Origin: Bradyrhizobium japonicum USDA 6
GTDB taxonomy: Bacteria; Pseudomonadota; Alphaproteobacteria; Rhizobiales; Xanthobacteraceae
DNA: 64,000 nucleotides
Reading direction: 5' to 3'
Assembly: GCF_000284375.1 (NCBI RefSeq)
Contig: NC_017249.1
Location: forward strand, 4,876,001 to 4,940,000
Positions 50,321-60,754 of the stretch are shown in pieces. Under the pieces are notes generated by a model that ran no database searches, was not told the DNA's origin, and saw only the letters and a list, made by a program, of their open reading frames with translations. The position numbers and the translations under genes are program-made. Each line of letters starts with the position of its first letter. Positions within the stretch are counted from its first letter, which is position 1.

Positions 50321-51316
50321 ATGGCGCTACCCGATTTCACCATGCGTCAGCTCCTCGAAGCTGGCGTGCACTTTGGTCACCAGTCTCACCGCTGGAATCC
50401 GAAAATGGCTCCGTTCATTTTCGGCGCTCGCAACAACATCCACATCGTCGACCTCGCGCAGACCGTGCCGATGCTGCACACCGCCTTGCAGGCGGTCAGC
50501 GACACCGTCGCCAAGGGCGGCCGCATCCTGTTCGTCGGCACCAAGCGCCAGGCGCAGGACGGCGTCGCGGACGCTGCCAAGCGCTGCGCGCAGTATTTCG
50601 TCAATTCGCGCTGGCTCGGCGGCACGCTGACCAACTGGAAGACGATCTCGGCCTCGATCAAGCGCCTGCGTCATCTCGATGACGTGCTGTCCGGCGGCGA
50701 CGCCAGCTCCTACACCAAGAAGGAGCGCCTGACGCTTCAGCGCGAGCGCGACAAGCTCGATCGCTCGCTCGGCGGCATCAAGGACATGGGCGGTCTGCCC
50801 GACCTGATCTTCGTGATCGACACCAACAAGGAAGACATCGCGATCCAGGAAGCCCAGCGGCTCAACATCCCGGTCGCCGCGATCGTCGACACCAATTCGG
50901 ATCCCAAGGGCATCACCTATGTGGTCCCGGGCAATGACGACGCCGGCCGCGCGATCGCACTGTATTGCGACCTGATCGCACGTGCCGCGATCGACGGCAT
51001 CTCGCGCGCCCAGGGTGATTCGGGCATCGACATCGGCGCCTCGGTTCGCCCGGTTGCCGAAGATCTGCCAGCCGCTTCCTCGAGCGGCTTCCAGGGCCTT
51101 GCCGGTCCGCGCGGCACCGCCGACGACCTCAAGAAGCTCCCGGGCGTGTCGGGCGCGATCGAGAAGAAGTTCAACGACCTCGGCATCTTCCACTTCTGGC
51201 AGCTTGCCGAGCTCGATCACGACACCGCGCACAAGATCGGCGAAGAAGTCGGTCTGCCGAGCCGTGCGGATGCCTGGGTGGCCAAGGCCAAGGCGCTGAC
51301 CGCTGAAGCGGAATAG
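50321..51316 (+). CDS. rpsB: 30S ribosomal protein S2
   Basis: A 331-residue S2 protein: [40 protein letters not shown] sequence, [13 protein letters not shown] and [13 protein letters not shown]. The C-terminal extension of about 80 residues ([20 protein letters not shown] and on) is a helix-hairpin-helix-like addition known from alphaproteobacterial S2. The ATG at 50321 with GGAG upstream is standard. It is followed by tsf, the usual partner. Confidence 0.97.
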   Translation: MALPDFTMRQLLEAGVHFGHQSHRWNPKMAPFIFGARNNIHIVDLAQTVPMLHTALQAVSDTVAKGGRILFVGTKRQAQDGVADAAKRCAQYFVNSRWLGGTLTNWKTISASIKRLRHLDDVLSGGDASSYTKKERLTLQRERDKLDRSLGGIKDMGGLPDLIFVIDTNKEDIAIQEAQRLNIPVAAIVDTNSDPKGITYVVPGNDDAGRAIALYCDLIARAAIDGISRAQGDSGIDIGASVRPVAEDLPAASSSGFQGLAGPRGTADDLKKLPGVSGAIEKKFNDLGIFHFWQLAELDHDTAHKIGEEVGLPSRADAWVAKAKALTAEAE

Positions 51317-51335
51317 TCAAAAAGAGCGATGGGTT

Positions 51336-51355
51336 GGCCGGATATAAGTCCGGCC
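51336..51355 (+). terminator. Hairpin between rpsB and tsf
   Basis: GGCCGGA and TCCGGCC form a seven-base stem with a TATAAG loop, without a T tract. A weak terminator or attenuator lowering tsf relative to rpsB, or an RNA-processing site. Confidence 0.5.
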
Positions 51356-51447
51356 ACCATTTCAGTTGACGCGAATTCCTGAGATGGACCGCGGCGGGGC
51401 TGTTTGATGCCACGCCGCGGCAAACCGGCAGGCAAGAAGGATTTTCA

Positions 51448-52374
51448 ATGATGGCAACGATCACAGCTGCGATGGTCAAGGATCTGCGCGAGTCCACCGG
51501 CGCAGGCATGATGGACTGCAAGGCCGCGCTCACCGAAAACGACGGCAACATGGAAGCCGCGCAGGACTGGCTGCGCAAGAAGGGCCTGTCGAAGGCCGCC
51601 AAGAAGTCCGGCCGCGTCGCCGCGGAAGGCCTGATCGGCGCGCTCACCAAGGGCACCAAGGGCGTCGTGGTCGAGGTCAACTCCGAGACCGACTTCGTCG
51701 CGCGCAACGGCCAGTTCCAGGGCCTCGTCAAGATGGTCGCACAGGTCGCATTCGACGTCGGCGCCGATGTCGAGAAGATCAAGGCCGCCAAGGTCGGCGA
51801 CGTCACGATCGAAGCCGCGATCAACGATGCGATCGCCACCATCGGCGAGAACATGACGCTGCGCCGCGCAGCTTCGCTCGAAGTGACGCAGGGCGTCGTG
51901 TCGAGCTACGTCCACGGCGCCGTCGTCGAAGGCGCCGGCAAGATGGGCGTGATCGTCGCGCTCGAATCGCCCGGCAAGGCCGACGAGCTCGCGGCCCTCG
52001 GTCGCCAGATCGCGATGCATGTCGCGGCCACCAACCCGCTCGCGCTCGAGCCGTCCGGCCTCGATCCGGCGGTCGTGAAGCGCGAGAAGGACGTGCTCGC
52101 CGACAAATATCGTCAGCAGGGCAAGCCCGAGAACGTGATCGAGAAGATCGTCGAGTCCGGTCTCAAGACCTACTACAAGGAAGTCTGCCTGCTCGAGCAG
52201 GCCTTCATCCACGACACCGGCAAGTCGGTGGCGCAGGCGGTGAAGGAAGCCGAAGGCAAGGTCGGCGGCGCGGTGAAGATCGCGGGCTTTGTGCGCTATG
52301 CTCTCGGTGAGGGAATCGAGAAGCAGGAAAGCGACTTCGCGGCCGAGGTCGCAGCGGCCAGCGGCAAGAAGTAA
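51448..52374 (+). CDS. tsf: Elongation factor Ts
   Basis: A 308-residue EF-Ts, the nucleotide-exchange factor of EF-Tu. It begins [40 protein letters not shown], and has the conserved [14 protein letters not shown]. The C-terminal dimerisation part includes [23 protein letters not shown] 51451 directly after ATG 51448 is an equally good start. It is located 131 bases after rpsB and before pyrH. Confidence 0.97.
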   Translation: MMATITAAMVKDLRESTGAGMMDCKAALTENDGNMEAAQDWLRKKGLSKAAKKSGRVAAEGLIGALTKGTKGVVVEVNSETDFVARNGQFQGLVKMVAQVAFDVGADVEKIKAAKVGDVTIEAAINDAIATIGENMTLRRAASLEVTQGVVSSYVHGAVVEGAGKMGVIVALESPGKADELAALGRQIAMHVAATNPLALEPSGLDPAVVKREKDVLADKYRQQGKPENVIEKIVESGLKTYYKEVCLLEQAFIHDTGKSVAQAVKEAEGKVGGAVKIAGFVRYALGEGIEKQESDFAAEVAAASGKK

Positions 52375-52415
52375 GCGCCGGTACGTTCCTTCCGGCTTGC
52401 CGCCGGAAGCGGCGC
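52375..52415 (+). terminator. Long hairpin between tsf and pyrH
   Basis: CTTCCGGC (52389-52396) pairs with GCCGGAAG (52402-52409), and GCGCCG/CGGCGC can extend the stem outwards from 52375 to 52415. There is no T run. A likely partial terminator or RNA-processing site at the translation/pyrimidine boundary. Confidence 0.5.
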
Positions 52416-52434
52416 CCGGACGGGGAAAGTGCTC

Positions 52435-53151
52435 ATGACTGATCCGGTCTATCGTCGCGTCGTGATCAAGCTGTCCGGCGAGTATCTCGCGGGACAGCAG
52501 GGTTTTGGCATCGATCAGCCGACCCTCGACCGGGTTGCGGACGATCTGATCGCCGCCCGCCAGCTCGGCACCGAGGTTGCGGTGGTGATCGGCGGCGGCA
52601 ACATCGTGCGCGGCGTCGAAGTGTCCTCGCAAGGGGTGTCGCGCACCACCGGCGACACCATGGGCATGCTCGCCACCATGATGAACTGCCTCGCGCTGGA
52701 GGCGACGATCGAGCGCAAGGGCACGCCGGCCCGTACGCTGTCGGCCTTCGTCATGCCAGAGATTTCCGAGCTGTTCACCCGCACCGCGGCGCACAAATAC
52801 CTTGCCGAGGGCCGGATCGTGCTGCTCGGGGGTGGAACCGGCAATCCGTTCTTCACCACCGACACGACCGCGGTGCTGCGGGCCGCCGAGATCGGAGCCG
52901 AGGCTGTGCTGAAGGCAACCAATGTCGACGGCGTCTACTCGGCCGACCCGAAAAAGGATCCGACCGCCACGCGATTCGACCGGCTGACGCATTCGCAGGC
53001 GATCGAGGGCGGCTACAAGGTGATGGATGCGACCGCCTTCGCGCTTGCCCGCGAGACGTTGCTGCCTATCATCGTATTCTCGATCGCGGAGCCGGGTTCG
53101 ATCGGCGCTGTGCTGCGTGGCGGCGGCCACGGAACCGTCGTCGCCGGCTGA
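52435..53151 (+). CDS. pyrH: Uridylate kinase
   Basis: A 238-residue UMP kinase of the amino-acid-kinase fold: [59 protein letters not shown] and [20 protein letters not shown]. It phosphorylates UMP to UDP. ATG 52435 has GGGGAAAG upstream; GTG 52429 is an in-frame alternative. It is followed by frr, as in most bacteria. Confidence 0.96.
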   Translation: MTDPVYRRVVIKLSGEYLAGQQGFGIDQPTLDRVADDLIAARQLGTEVAVVIGGGNIVRGVEVSSQGVSRTTGDTMGMLATMMNCLALEATIERKGTPARTLSAFVMPEISELFTRTAAHKYLAEGRIVLLGGGTGNPFFTTDTTAVLRAAEIGAEAVLKATNVDGVYSADPKKDPTATRFDRLTHSQAIEGGYKVMDATAFALARETLLPIIVFSIAEPGSIGAVLRGGGHGTVVAG

Positions 53152-53214
53152 CGGCTCGTCGGTCGCGCCTGAGGGGCGCGGAGTGGGTCGCCGGGATTTT
53201 GAAGGAGAAACGTG

Positions 53215-53778
53215 ATGGCCACGGGTAATTTCGACCTCAACGAAGTGAAGCGTCGCATGCAGGGCGCCGTCCAGGCCCTCAAGCACGAGCTTGGCGGCCT
53301 GCGCACGGGGCGCGCGTCGGCCTCGATGCTCGACCCGGTGCAGGTCGAGGCCTACGGCAGCCACATGCCGCTCAACCAGCTTGCCACCGTCAGCGTGCCG
53401 GAGCCGCGGCTGATCTCGGTGCAGGTCTGGGACAAGTCGATGGTCAAGCCGGTCGAGAAGGCGATCGTCGATTCCAATCTCGGCCTGTCGCCCGCGACCG
53501 AAGGCCAGGTGCTGCGCCTGCGCATCCCAGAGCTCAACGAGGAGCGTCGCAAGGAGCTCGTCAAGGTCGCGCACAAATACGCGGAAGCGGCCAAGGTCGC
53601 CGCGCGTCACGTCCGCCGCGACGGCCTCGACGTCCTCAAGAAGCTCGAGAAGAATCACGAGATGTCGGAAGACGATCAGAAGCGTCACGCCGACGAGGTG
53701 CAGAAGGCGACCGACGGCACCATCTCCGAGATCGACCAGTTGCTGGCTGCCAAGGAAAAAGAAATCCTCACCGTCTAA
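53215..53778 (+). CDS. frr: Ribosome recycling factor
   Basis: A 187-residue RRF, which together with EF-G splits post-termination ribosomes. It starts with [20 protein letters not shown] and shows [20 protein letters not shown], the conserved [20 protein letters not shown] and the helical end [30 protein letters not shown] precedes the ATG. Confidence 0.97.
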   Translation: MATGNFDLNEVKRRMQGAVQALKHELGGLRTGRASASMLDPVQVEAYGSHMPLNQLATVSVPEPRLISVQVWDKSMVKPVEKAIVDSNLGLSPATEGQVLRLRIPELNEERRKELVKVAHKYAEAAKVAARHVRRDGLDVLKKLEKNHEMSEDDQKRHADEVQKATDGTISEIDQLLAAKEKEILTV

Positions 53779-53811
53779 GGCGCGATCATCGCGCTTTGGG
53801 TTATTGTTCGC

Positions 53812-53856
53812 GCATGATCTTTTCGGAAAACCGCTTCGCGCTTGTCCGGATCATGC
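53812..53856. repeat. Rhizobial palindromic repeat between frr and uppS
   Basis: GCATGATC at 53812-53819 and GATCATGC at 53849-53856 flank a core with GGAAAACCGCTT and GCGCTTGTCC. I recognise the ends as those of a very frequent Bradyrhizobium intergenic repeat. A shorter relative is at 62671. Confidence 0.65.
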
Positions 53857-53871
53857 TTTAGGGCCGCCTTC

Positions 53872-54630
53872 ATGTCCAACGCCGCCGCGCCAGCAACCGA
53901 AGGACCCGACCGGTCCGACGCGCCTGCGCATGTCGCCATCATCATGGATGGCAACGGGCGTTGGGCCGCCGCGCGCGGCCTGCCGCGGGCCGAAGGGCAT
54001 CGCCGCGGTGTCGAGGCGCTGCGCCGGGTCGTGCGTGCCTCGCACGAGCTCGGCATCCGCTATCTCACCATCTTCTCCTTCTCTTCGGAGAACTGGTCGC
54101 GCCCGGCGAGCGAGATCGGCGATCTGTTTGGTCTCCTGCGCCGCTTCATCCGCAACGATCTTGCGAGCCTGCACCGCGACGGCGTCAAGGTCCGCATAAT
54201 CGGCGAGCGTGACGGTCTCGATAGCGACATCTGCGCACTCCTCAACGAGGCCGAGGAGCTGACGCGCGACAACACGCGCCTGACGCTGGTCGTCGCCTTC
54301 AATTACGGTTCGCGGCAGGAAATCGCGAAAGCCGCGCAGAAGCTCGCGCGGGAAGTCGCAGACGGCAAGCGCGCCCCTGAAACGATCGACGCCGAGACGA
54401 TCGGGGCTCATCTCGATGCGCCCGACATTCCCGATCCCGATCTCATCATCCGCACCAGCGGCGAGCAGCGGCTGTCCAACTTCCTGATGTGGCAAGCCGC
54501 CTACAGCGAGCTGGTCTTCGTGCCGATCCACTGGCCCGATTTCGACAAGGCGGCGCTGGAAGGCGCGATCGCCGAATTCGCCAGACGCGAGCGCCGTTTC
54601 GGCGGTCTGGTCGCGAAAAACGCCTCGTGA
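53872..54630 (+). CDS. uppS: Undecaprenyl diphosphate synthase
   Basis: A 252-residue cis-prenyltransferase. The active-site motif [20 protein letters not shown] includes the catalytic Asp; [25 protein letters not shown] and [20 protein letters not shown] also match. It makes the C55 lipid carrier for cell-wall synthesis. ATG 53872 gives a short leader before the motif. The stop overlaps the cdsA start (GTGA). Confidence 0.96.
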   Translation: MSNAAAPATEGPDRSDAPAHVAIIMDGNGRWAAARGLPRAEGHRRGVEALRRVVRASHELGIRYLTIFSFSSENWSRPASEIGDLFGLLRRFIRNDLASLHRDGVKVRIIGERDGLDSDICALLNEAEELTRDNTRLTLVVAFNYGSRQEIAKAAQKLAREVADGKRAPETIDAETIGAHLDAPDIPDPDLIIRTSGEQRLSNFLMWQAAYSELVFVPIHWPDFDKAALEGAIAEFARRERRFGGLVAKNAS

Positions 54631-55469
54631 GCGAACCCGACGCCGCATCGGCGGGCGCGAAGCCTGCCCCGAGCAATCTGGTGATGCGAGTCCTCGCGGC
54701 GCTGGTGCTGGCGCCGCTCGCCATCGCGCTGGCTTATGCCGGCGGCTGGCTGTGGGCGCTTCTCGTCACGCTGGTGTCGATCGGACTGTTTGCGGAATGG
54801 CTGATGGTGGTGGGCGCGGGGTCTGCCGCACTGACCGGGGCAGGGACGATCGTCATTGCCATGATGGGGGCCTGCGTCGCCTTCGGCGCGCTCAAGACCG
54901 CAATCATCACCGGCCTCATCGGCGGCGCGATCGTGACGCTGATCGCGCGGGGCAAGTTCATCTGGGTGGCCACCGGCTTCGCCTACGCATCGGCGGCGCT
55001 GCTGGCCTCGATCCTGGTGCGGCAGGATCTCGTCAACGGCTTCGCCGCGCTGATGTTCGTGCTGCTCGTGGTGTGGGCGACCGATATCGGCGGCTATTTC
55101 GCCGGACGCAGCATTGGCGGGCCGAAACTATGGCCGCGCGTGAGCCCGAAGAAGACCTGGTCCGGGGCGCTCGGTGGCTTTGCGGCGAGCCTTTTGGTTG
55201 CGGCCGGCTTTGCGGCGTGCGGGATCGGAAAGGCGGTTCCACTGCTGCTCGTCAGCGCCATCCTGTCGGTGGTATCGCAGGCGGGCGATCTGTTCGAATC
55301 CGCGGTGAAGCGGCGGTTCGGCGTCAAGGATTCCAGTCACTTAATTCCCGGCCATGGCGGGCTAATGGACCGTCTGGACGGTTTTGTTGCCGCCATCCTG
55401 ATGGCATGGATTATCGGCTTTCTCCGCCATGGTGTGCATAGCGCCGGAAGCGGTCTTATGGTTTGGTGA
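54627..55469 (+). CDS. cdsA: Phosphatidate cytidylyltransferase
   Basis: A 280-residue membrane enzyme making CDP-diacylglycerol from phosphatidate and CTP. Several spans are visible, and the C-terminal signature [12 protein letters not shown], then [20 protein letters not shown] and [12 protein letters not shown], is typical. GTG at 54627 overlaps the uppS stop by four bases and is the only start that gives a normal N-terminus; the longer frame runs inside uppS. Confidence 0.94.
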   Translation: MSEPDAASAGAKPAPSNLVMRVLAALVLAPLAIALAYAGGWLWALLVTLVSIGLFAEWLMVVGAGSAALTGAGTIVIAMMGACVAFGALKTAIITGLIGGAIVTLIARGKFIWVATGFAYASAALLASILVRQDLVNGFAALMFVLLVVWATDIGGYFAGRSIGGPKLWPRVSPKKTWSGALGGFAASLLVAAGFAACGIGKAVPLLLVSAILSVVSQAGDLFESAVKRRFGVKDSSHLIPGHGGLMDRLDGFVAAILMAWIIGFLRHGVHSAGSGLMVW

Positions 55470-55473
55470 GGAT

Positions 55474-56697
55474 ATGAGCGCGGTCCCATTGCGTAACAAC
55501 AAGGCTGCGGCGTCGAGCGTCCGCAGTGTCACGGTTCTCGGCGCCACCGGCTCGATCGGCGACAGCACGATGGATCTGCTGCGCGCCTCTCCCGAGCGCT
55601 ATCGCGTCGAAGCCTTGACGGCGAACGGCAATGTCGAAGCGCTGGCCAAGCTCGCCAAGGAGTTTTCCGCCCGCTACGTCGCGATCGCCGACACGTCCAA
55701 GTTCGCCGAGCTCAAGGCTGCGCTCGCGGGAACGAGCACGGAATGCGGCGCGGGCGAAAGCGCGGTAATCGAAGCCGGCGCGCGTCCGGCCGATTGGGTG
55801 ATGGCCGCCGTGAGCGGCGCCGCCGGACTGAAGCCGGCTTTGGCCGCGGTCGATCGCGGCGCGCATGTCGCGCTCGCCAACAAGGAATGCCTCGTCTGCG
55901 CCGGCGATTTCTTCATGCAGCGAGCTGCGAAGGCGGGCGCCTGCATTTTGCCTGCGGATTCCGAGCACAATGCGCTGTTCCAGGCGCTCGCCTCAGGCAA
56001 TCGCGACGAGCTCGTCCGCGTCATCATCACGGCATCAGGCGGCCCGTTCCGGACCTGGAAGCCGGCCGACATCGAGCAGGCGACGCTCGAGCAGGCTCTC
56101 AAGCATCCGAACTGGAGCATGGGCCAGAAGATCACGATTGATTCCGCCTCGATGATGAACAAGGGGCTCGAGGTGATCGAGGCCTCCTATCTGTTCGCGC
56201 TCTCGCCCGACGAGATCGATGTCCTCGTACATCCGCAGTCGATCATCCACGGCATGGTCGAGTTCTCCGACCGCTCGGTGATGGCGCAGCTCGGCGCGCC
56301 CGACATGCGCACGCCGATCGCCCACTGCCTCGGCTGGCCCGATCGCATCAAGGGACCGGCGGCCAAGCTCGATCTGGCCAAGATCGGCCAGCTGACCTTC
56401 GAGGCGCCGGATTTCGAGCGCTTCCCCGGGCTTCGGCTGGCCTTCGATTCGCTCCGGACCGGGAAGGGGGCGACCACCGTCTATAACGCCGCCAACGAGA
56501 TTGCGGTCGCCGCCTTCATCGCCGGCAAGATCCGATTCGGCGCGATCGCGCGGCTGGTCGAGGCGACGCTGGACGACTGGATCCGCGGCGGGAACCGGGC
56601 TCCCCTGACGTCCGCCGACGATGCAATCTCTGTTGACCATGTTGCGCGAAATAGAGCTGCCGCCCTATTGCCTCAAATTGCCTTAAAGGCATCCTAG
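55474..56697 (+). CDS. dxr: 1-deoxy-D-xylulose 5-phosphate reductoisomerase
   Basis: A 407-residue enzyme of the MEP isoprenoid pathway. The NADPH loop is [20 protein letters not shown]; the metal and substrate region includes [38 protein letters not shown] and [17 protein letters not shown]. It supplies precursors for the UppS product. ATG 55474 lies four bases after the cdsA stop. Confidence 0.96.
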   Translation: MSAVPLRNNKAAASSVRSVTVLGATGSIGDSTMDLLRASPERYRVEALTANGNVEALAKLAKEFSARYVAIADTSKFAELKAALAGTSTECGAGESAVIEAGARPADWVMAAVSGAAGLKPALAAVDRGAHVALANKECLVCAGDFFMQRAAKAGACILPADSEHNALFQALASGNRDELVRVIITASGGPFRTWKPADIEQATLEQALKHPNWSMGQKITIDSASMMNKGLEVIEASYLFALSPDEIDVLVHPQSIIHGMVEFSDRSVMAQLGAPDMRTPIAHCLGWPDRIKGPAAKLDLAKIGQLTFEAPDFERFPGLRLAFDSLRTGKGATTVYNAANEIAVAAFIAGKIRFGAIARLVEATLDDWIRGGNRAPLTSADDAISVDHVARNRAAALLPQIALKAS

Positions 56698-56741
56698 ATG
56701 GCACGGGGCCAGGGCCTTGCGGCGCTGGATGAGGGAATTCG

Positions 56742-57893
56742 ATGATCGACTTTTTCGTCCATAGTTTCAATACGTTGAGCCATGGGCTCCTCGGCTACGC
56801 GGTTCCCTTCCTGTTCGTCCTGACGATCGTCGTGTTCTTCCATGAGCTCGGTCATTTCCTGGTCGCGCGCTGGGCGGGCGTTCGGGTGCTGACCTTCTCG
56901 CTCGGTTTCGGACCGGAGCTGGTCGGTTTCAACGACCGCCATGGCACCCGCTGGAAGATCTCGGCGATCCCGCTCGGCGGCTACGTCAAGTTCTTCGGCG
57001 ACGAGAGCGAAGCCTCGACCCCCTCGGCCGAGACGCTCGCAGCCATGTCGGCCGAGGAGCGCGCCGGCAGCTTCCATCACAAGAAGGTCGGCCCGCGTGC
57101 CGCCATCGTCGCGGCCGGACCGATCGCCAATTTCATCCTGGGCGCGCTGATCTTCGCCGCCATGGCGCTCTATTACGGCAAGCCGAGCACGATCGCCCGC
57201 GTCGACGGCGTCGTCGCCGACGGCGCTGCGGCCGCGGCCGGCTTCAAGATCGGCGACGTCGTGGTGCAGATCGACGGGAAGCCGATCGAGAGCTTTGCCG
57301 ACATGCAGCGAATCGTTGCGATGAATGCCGGTTCGGCGCTTGCCTTCCAGGTCAAGCGGGACGGCGCCATCGTCTCCCTGACCGCGACGCCGGCGCTGCT
57401 CGAGCGCAAGGATCCCTTTGGCAACAGCCACCGCCTCGGCGTGCTCGGCGTCGAGCACAAGTCCCAGGCCGGCGAGGCCTCGACCACGCCGGTCGGCGTC
57501 GGCGAAGCGCTCAAGATCGGGGTCGAGCAGGTCTGGTTCATCATCACCAGCACATTCAAGTTCCTAGGCTCGCTGTTCGTCGGACAAGGCAATCCCAACG
57601 AGGTCAGCGGCGTGCTCGGCATCGCCAAGATGTCGGGGCAGGCGGCCAGCGCCGGGTTCCAGTTCGTGATCAACCTGTGCGCGGTGCTGTCGGTGTCGAT
57701 CGGGCTGTTGAACCTGTTCCCGATCCCGCTGCTCGATGGCGGTCACCTGATGTTCTACGCGGCGGAACTGGTCCGGGGCCGGCCCTTGTCCGAGCGGACT
57801 CAGGAGATGGGGTTCCGAATCGGGCTCGGTTTGGTGCTGATGTTGATGGTGTTTGCCACCTATAACGACATCTTGCGGATGGCAGCTTCCTGA
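56742..57893 (+). CDS. rseP: Site-2 protease RseP
   Basis: A 383-residue intramembrane zinc metalloprotease. The HExxH motif is in VVFFHELGHFLVARWAG, the PDZ-like region includes GFKIGDVVVQIDGKPIESFA, and the second metal motif is LNLFPIPLLDGGHLMFY near the end. It cleaves anti-sigma factors and remnant signal peptides. It precedes bamA, as in most proteobacteria. Confidence 0.95.
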   Translation: MIDFFVHSFNTLSHGLLGYAVPFLFVLTIVVFFHELGHFLVARWAGVRVLTFSLGFGPELVGFNDRHGTRWKISAIPLGGYVKFFGDESEASTPSAETLAAMSAEERAGSFHHKKVGPRAAIVAAGPIANFILGALIFAAMALYYGKPSTIARVDGVVADGAAAAAGFKIGDVVVQIDGKPIESFADMQRIVAMNAGSALAFQVKRDGAIVSLTATPALLERKDPFGNSHRLGVLGVEHKSQAGEASTTPVGVGEALKIGVEQVWFIITSTFKFLGSLFVGQGNPNEVSGVLGIAKMSGQAASAGFQFVINLCAVLSVSIGLLNLFPIPLLDGGHLMFYAAELVRGRPLSERTQEMGFRIGLGLVLMLMVFATYNDILRMAAS

Positions 57894-58067
57894 TACGGGC
57901 TTTTTTGTGGCGTTGCTCATGAGCAACGTCTTGGAATGAAATTGAAATTGCGGTGTCAGCGGCCGTTTGCGGCATCGGGGAAATTAGCTACAAGCGGCTT
58001 TGAACTTGGGGAATCTCCCGGACCGGCGTTGGGGTTGGGTCTGGTACTGATAAGGGCGCGTTGCGCA

Positions 58068-60626
58068 ATGAAGTTTGGACTGCGACTCCGGGGGGGCTTG
58101 CTCGCAACCCTGATCTTGTTCGGCGCGCCGGTGCTTGCCCCGGTTGGGGCTGGTTTTGTCTCTTCGTCTGCGCTTGCTCAGACCGTCCAGTCGATTTCCG
58201 TCGAAGGAAATCGCCGAGTCGAGGTGGAGACGATCCGATCCTATTTCAAGCCGGGCCCGGGTGGCCGCCTGGATCAGGGCGCCATCGACGACGGCCTGAA
58301 GGCGCTGATCGAGACCGGCCTGTTCCAGGACGTGCGAATCAACCGCGGCTCCGGTGGCCAGATCATCGTATCCGTTGTGGAAAACCCGGTGATCGGCCGC
58401 ATCGCGTTCGAGGGTAACAAGAAGATCAAGGACGAGCAGCTCACCGCTGAGGTCCAGTCGAAGGCGCGCGGCACCTTCTCCCGCGCCATGGTGCAGTCCG
58501 ACACGCTGCGAATCGCTGAAATCTACCGCCGCTCGGGCCGCTATGATGTCCGCGTCACGCCCGAGATCATCGAGCAGCCGAACAATCGCGTCGACCTGGT
58601 CTTCACGGTCGAGGAGGGCGCCAAGACTGGCGTCAAGTCGATCGAGTTCGTCGGCAACAACGCGTTCTCGTCCTACCGCCTGCGCGACGTCATCAAGACG
58701 CACGAATCGAACCTGCTGAGCTTCCTCGCCAGCAACGACATCTACGATCCCGATCGCGTTGAGGCCGACCGCGACCTGATTCGCCGTTTCTATCTCAAGA
58801 ACGGTTTCGCCGACGTCCAGGTGGTCGCAGCGCTCACCGAATATGATCCGGAGAAGAAGGGCTTCAACGTCACCTTCAAGATCGAGGAAGGCTCGCAGTA
58901 CCGCGTCGGCACCGTCGACTTCCGCTCCTCCATTCCGAACTTCGATCCGACCACGATGCGCAACTATTCGCGCGTCAATGTCGGCGCGCTCTACAACGTC
59001 GAATCGGTCGAGAAGTCGGTCGAGGAAATGCAGATCGAGGCGTCGCGTCGCGGCTATGCTTTCGCCGTGGTCCGTCCCGGCGGCGACCGCAATTTCGAGG
59101 CGCACACCGTCGCCGTCGTCTTCAACATCGACGAAGGCCCGCGCACCTATATCGAGCGCATCAACGTCCGCGGCAACACCCGCACGCGCGACTACGTGAT
59201 CCGCCGCGAGTTCGACATCTCCGAGGGCGATGCCTACAACCGCGCGCTGGTTGACCGTGCCGAGCGCCGCCTGAAGAACCTCGACTACTTCAAGAGCGTG
59301 AAGATCACGACGGAGCCGGGCTCCTCCAGCGACCGCGTGGTCCTGATCGTCGATCTCGAAGAGAAATCGACCGGCGACTTCTCGGTCTCGGGCGGTTACT
59401 CGACGACCGACGGCGCGCTCGCCGAAGTCTCGATCTCCGAGCGCAATCTGCTCGGCCGCGGCCTGTTCGCCAAGGCGTCGGTGACCTATGGCCAGTACGC
59501 ACGCGGCTATTCGCTGTCGTTCGTCGAGCCGTACCTGCTCGACTACCGCATTGCGCTGGGCCTCGACCTCTATCAGCGCCAGCAGCTGGCCAATAACTAC
59601 ATCTCCTACGGCACCAAGACGCTCGGCTTCTCGCCGCGCCTCGGCTTCTCCTTGCGTGAAGATCTGGCGCTCCAGCTGCGCTACTCGATCTACCAGCAGG
59701 AAATCACGCTGCCGTCCTACCTGGCGAACTGTAACAACAACCAGTTCCTCGCGGATGGTGTGACGCCCAATCCTGCTTTCAATCCGAGCCCGGCTTTCTC
59801 GGCAGCGACTGGTATTCCTCTGGCTGCCTCGACCAACGGCCTCGGCTGCTACTCCGACGGCGAAGCCTCGCTGCCGGTCCGCAAGGAGCTTGCCAACGGC
59901 AAGACCCTGACCTCGGCGCTGGGCTACACGCTGACCTACAACACGCTGGACAACAACAAGAACCCCACCGACGGTCTGCTCGTCGACTTCCGTCAGGACT
60001 TCGCCGGCGTCGGCGGCGACGTCTCCTACCTGAAGTCCGTCGTCGATGCGAAGTACTACACTCCGCTGGTGTCCGACATCGTCGGCCTCGTCCACCTTCA
60101 GGGCGGCATGCTGAACAAGATCGGCAACAACGAGATCCGCATGCTGGATCAGTTCCAGATGGGCCCGAATCTCGTCCGCGGCTTTGCCCCGAACGGCATC
60201 GGCCCGCGCGATTTGAATCCCTTTGGCACGCAGGATGCGCTTGGCGGCACCAAGTATTGGGGCGCTTCGTTCGAATTGCAGATGCCGTTCTGGTTCCTGC
60301 CAAAGGAAGTGGGTCTGAAGGGCGCGGTTTATGCCGATGCGGGTGGCCTGTTCGACTATCAGGGCCCGACGACGTGGGCGTTTACCAACGAGGTGACCAC
60401 GACCAGGAACTCGAACTGCACGGCGTCGACCATCAACCCGCCCACGGCTGGAACCTGTACTGGCCTGGTGTATGACAACGGCAACGTCGTCCGTTCGTCG
60501 GTTGGTGTCGGCCTGATCTGGCAGTCGCCATTCGGACCGCTGCGCTTCGACTACGCCGTGCCGCTCACCAAGGGCAAGTACGACCGTACCCAGGAGTTCC
60601 GGTTCGGCGGCGGCACCTCGTTCTAA
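58068..60626 (+). CDS. bamA: Outer-membrane assembly factor BamA
   Basis: An 852-residue protein. A signal peptide (MKFGLRLRGGLLATLILFGA, cleavage near SSALAQ) is followed by five POTRA domains (first QSISVEGNRRVEVETIRSYF; later ERINVRGNTRTRDYVIRREF) and a C-terminal barrel of the surface-antigen type ending EFRFGGGTSF with the terminal Phe. It inserts outer-membrane proteins. The ATG at 58068 gives the signal peptide; the longer frame from 57936 does not. A terminator follows at 60647. Confidence 0.96.
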   Translation: MKFGLRLRGGLLATLILFGAPVLAPVGAGFVSSSALAQTVQSISVEGNRRVEVETIRSYFKPGPGGRLDQGAIDDGLKALIETGLFQDVRINRGSGGQIIVSVVENPVIGRIAFEGNKKIKDEQLTAEVQSKARGTFSRAMVQSDTLRIAEIYRRSGRYDVRVTPEIIEQPNNRVDLVFTVEEGAKTGVKSIEFVGNNAFSSYRLRDVIKTHESNLLSFLASNDIYDPDRVEADRDLIRRFYLKNGFADVQVVAALTEYDPEKKGFNVTFKIEEGSQYRVGTVDFRSSIPNFDPTTMRNYSRVNVGALYNVESVEKSVEEMQIEASRRGYAFAVVRPGGDRNFEAHTVAVVFNIDEGPRTYIERINVRGNTRTRDYVIRREFDISEGDAYNRALVDRAERRLKNLDYFKSVKITTEPGSSSDRVVLIVDLEEKSTGDFSVSGGYSTTDGALAEVSISERNLLGRGLFAKASVTYGQYARGYSLSFVEPYLLDYRIALGLDLYQRQQLANNYISYGTKTLGFSPRLGFSLREDLALQLRYSIYQQEITLPSYLANCNNNQFLADGVTPNPAFNPSPAFSAATGIPLAASTNGLGCYSDGEASLPVRKELANGKTLTSALGYTLTYNTLDNNKNPTDGLLVDFRQDFAGVGGDVSYLKSVVDAKYYTPLVSDIVGLVHLQGGMLNKIGNNEIRMLDQFQMGPNLVRGFAPNGIGPRDLNPFGTQDALGGTKYWGASFELQMPFWFLPKEVGLKGAVYADAGGLFDYQGPTTWAFTNEVTTTRNSNCTASTINPPTAGTCTGLVYDNGNVVRSSVGVGLIWQSPFGPLRFDYAVPLTKGKYDRTQEFRFGGGTSF

Positions 60627-60646
60627 TTCGATCAGCAGGGCATGAG

Positions 60647-60670
60647 CCGCCCCCTTGTTGGGGGCGGTTT
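60647..60670 (+). terminator. Terminator after bamA
   Basis: CCGCCCCC and GGGGGCGG form an eight-base stem with a TTGTT loop followed by TTT. It ends the bamA transcript before lpxD. Confidence 0.75.
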
Positions 60671-60754
60671 CCAGAAAGATCGTGCTCAATCCGTGAGATA
60701 AGGCATGATGCGGTCTGACCGCTTCATGCCGAAGCCGGACCGCGATGGGGTGGA

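Noticed and set aside
51445..53688. A 747-codon open frame on the minus strand
   Set aside because: Antisense to tsf, pyrH and frr, all clearly real genes on the other strand.
57984..60689. A 901-codon open frame on the minus strand
   Set aside because: It is the antisense shadow of bamA; the product is Arg/Asp/Val-rich without domain motifs, as expected from a GC-rich gene read backwards.
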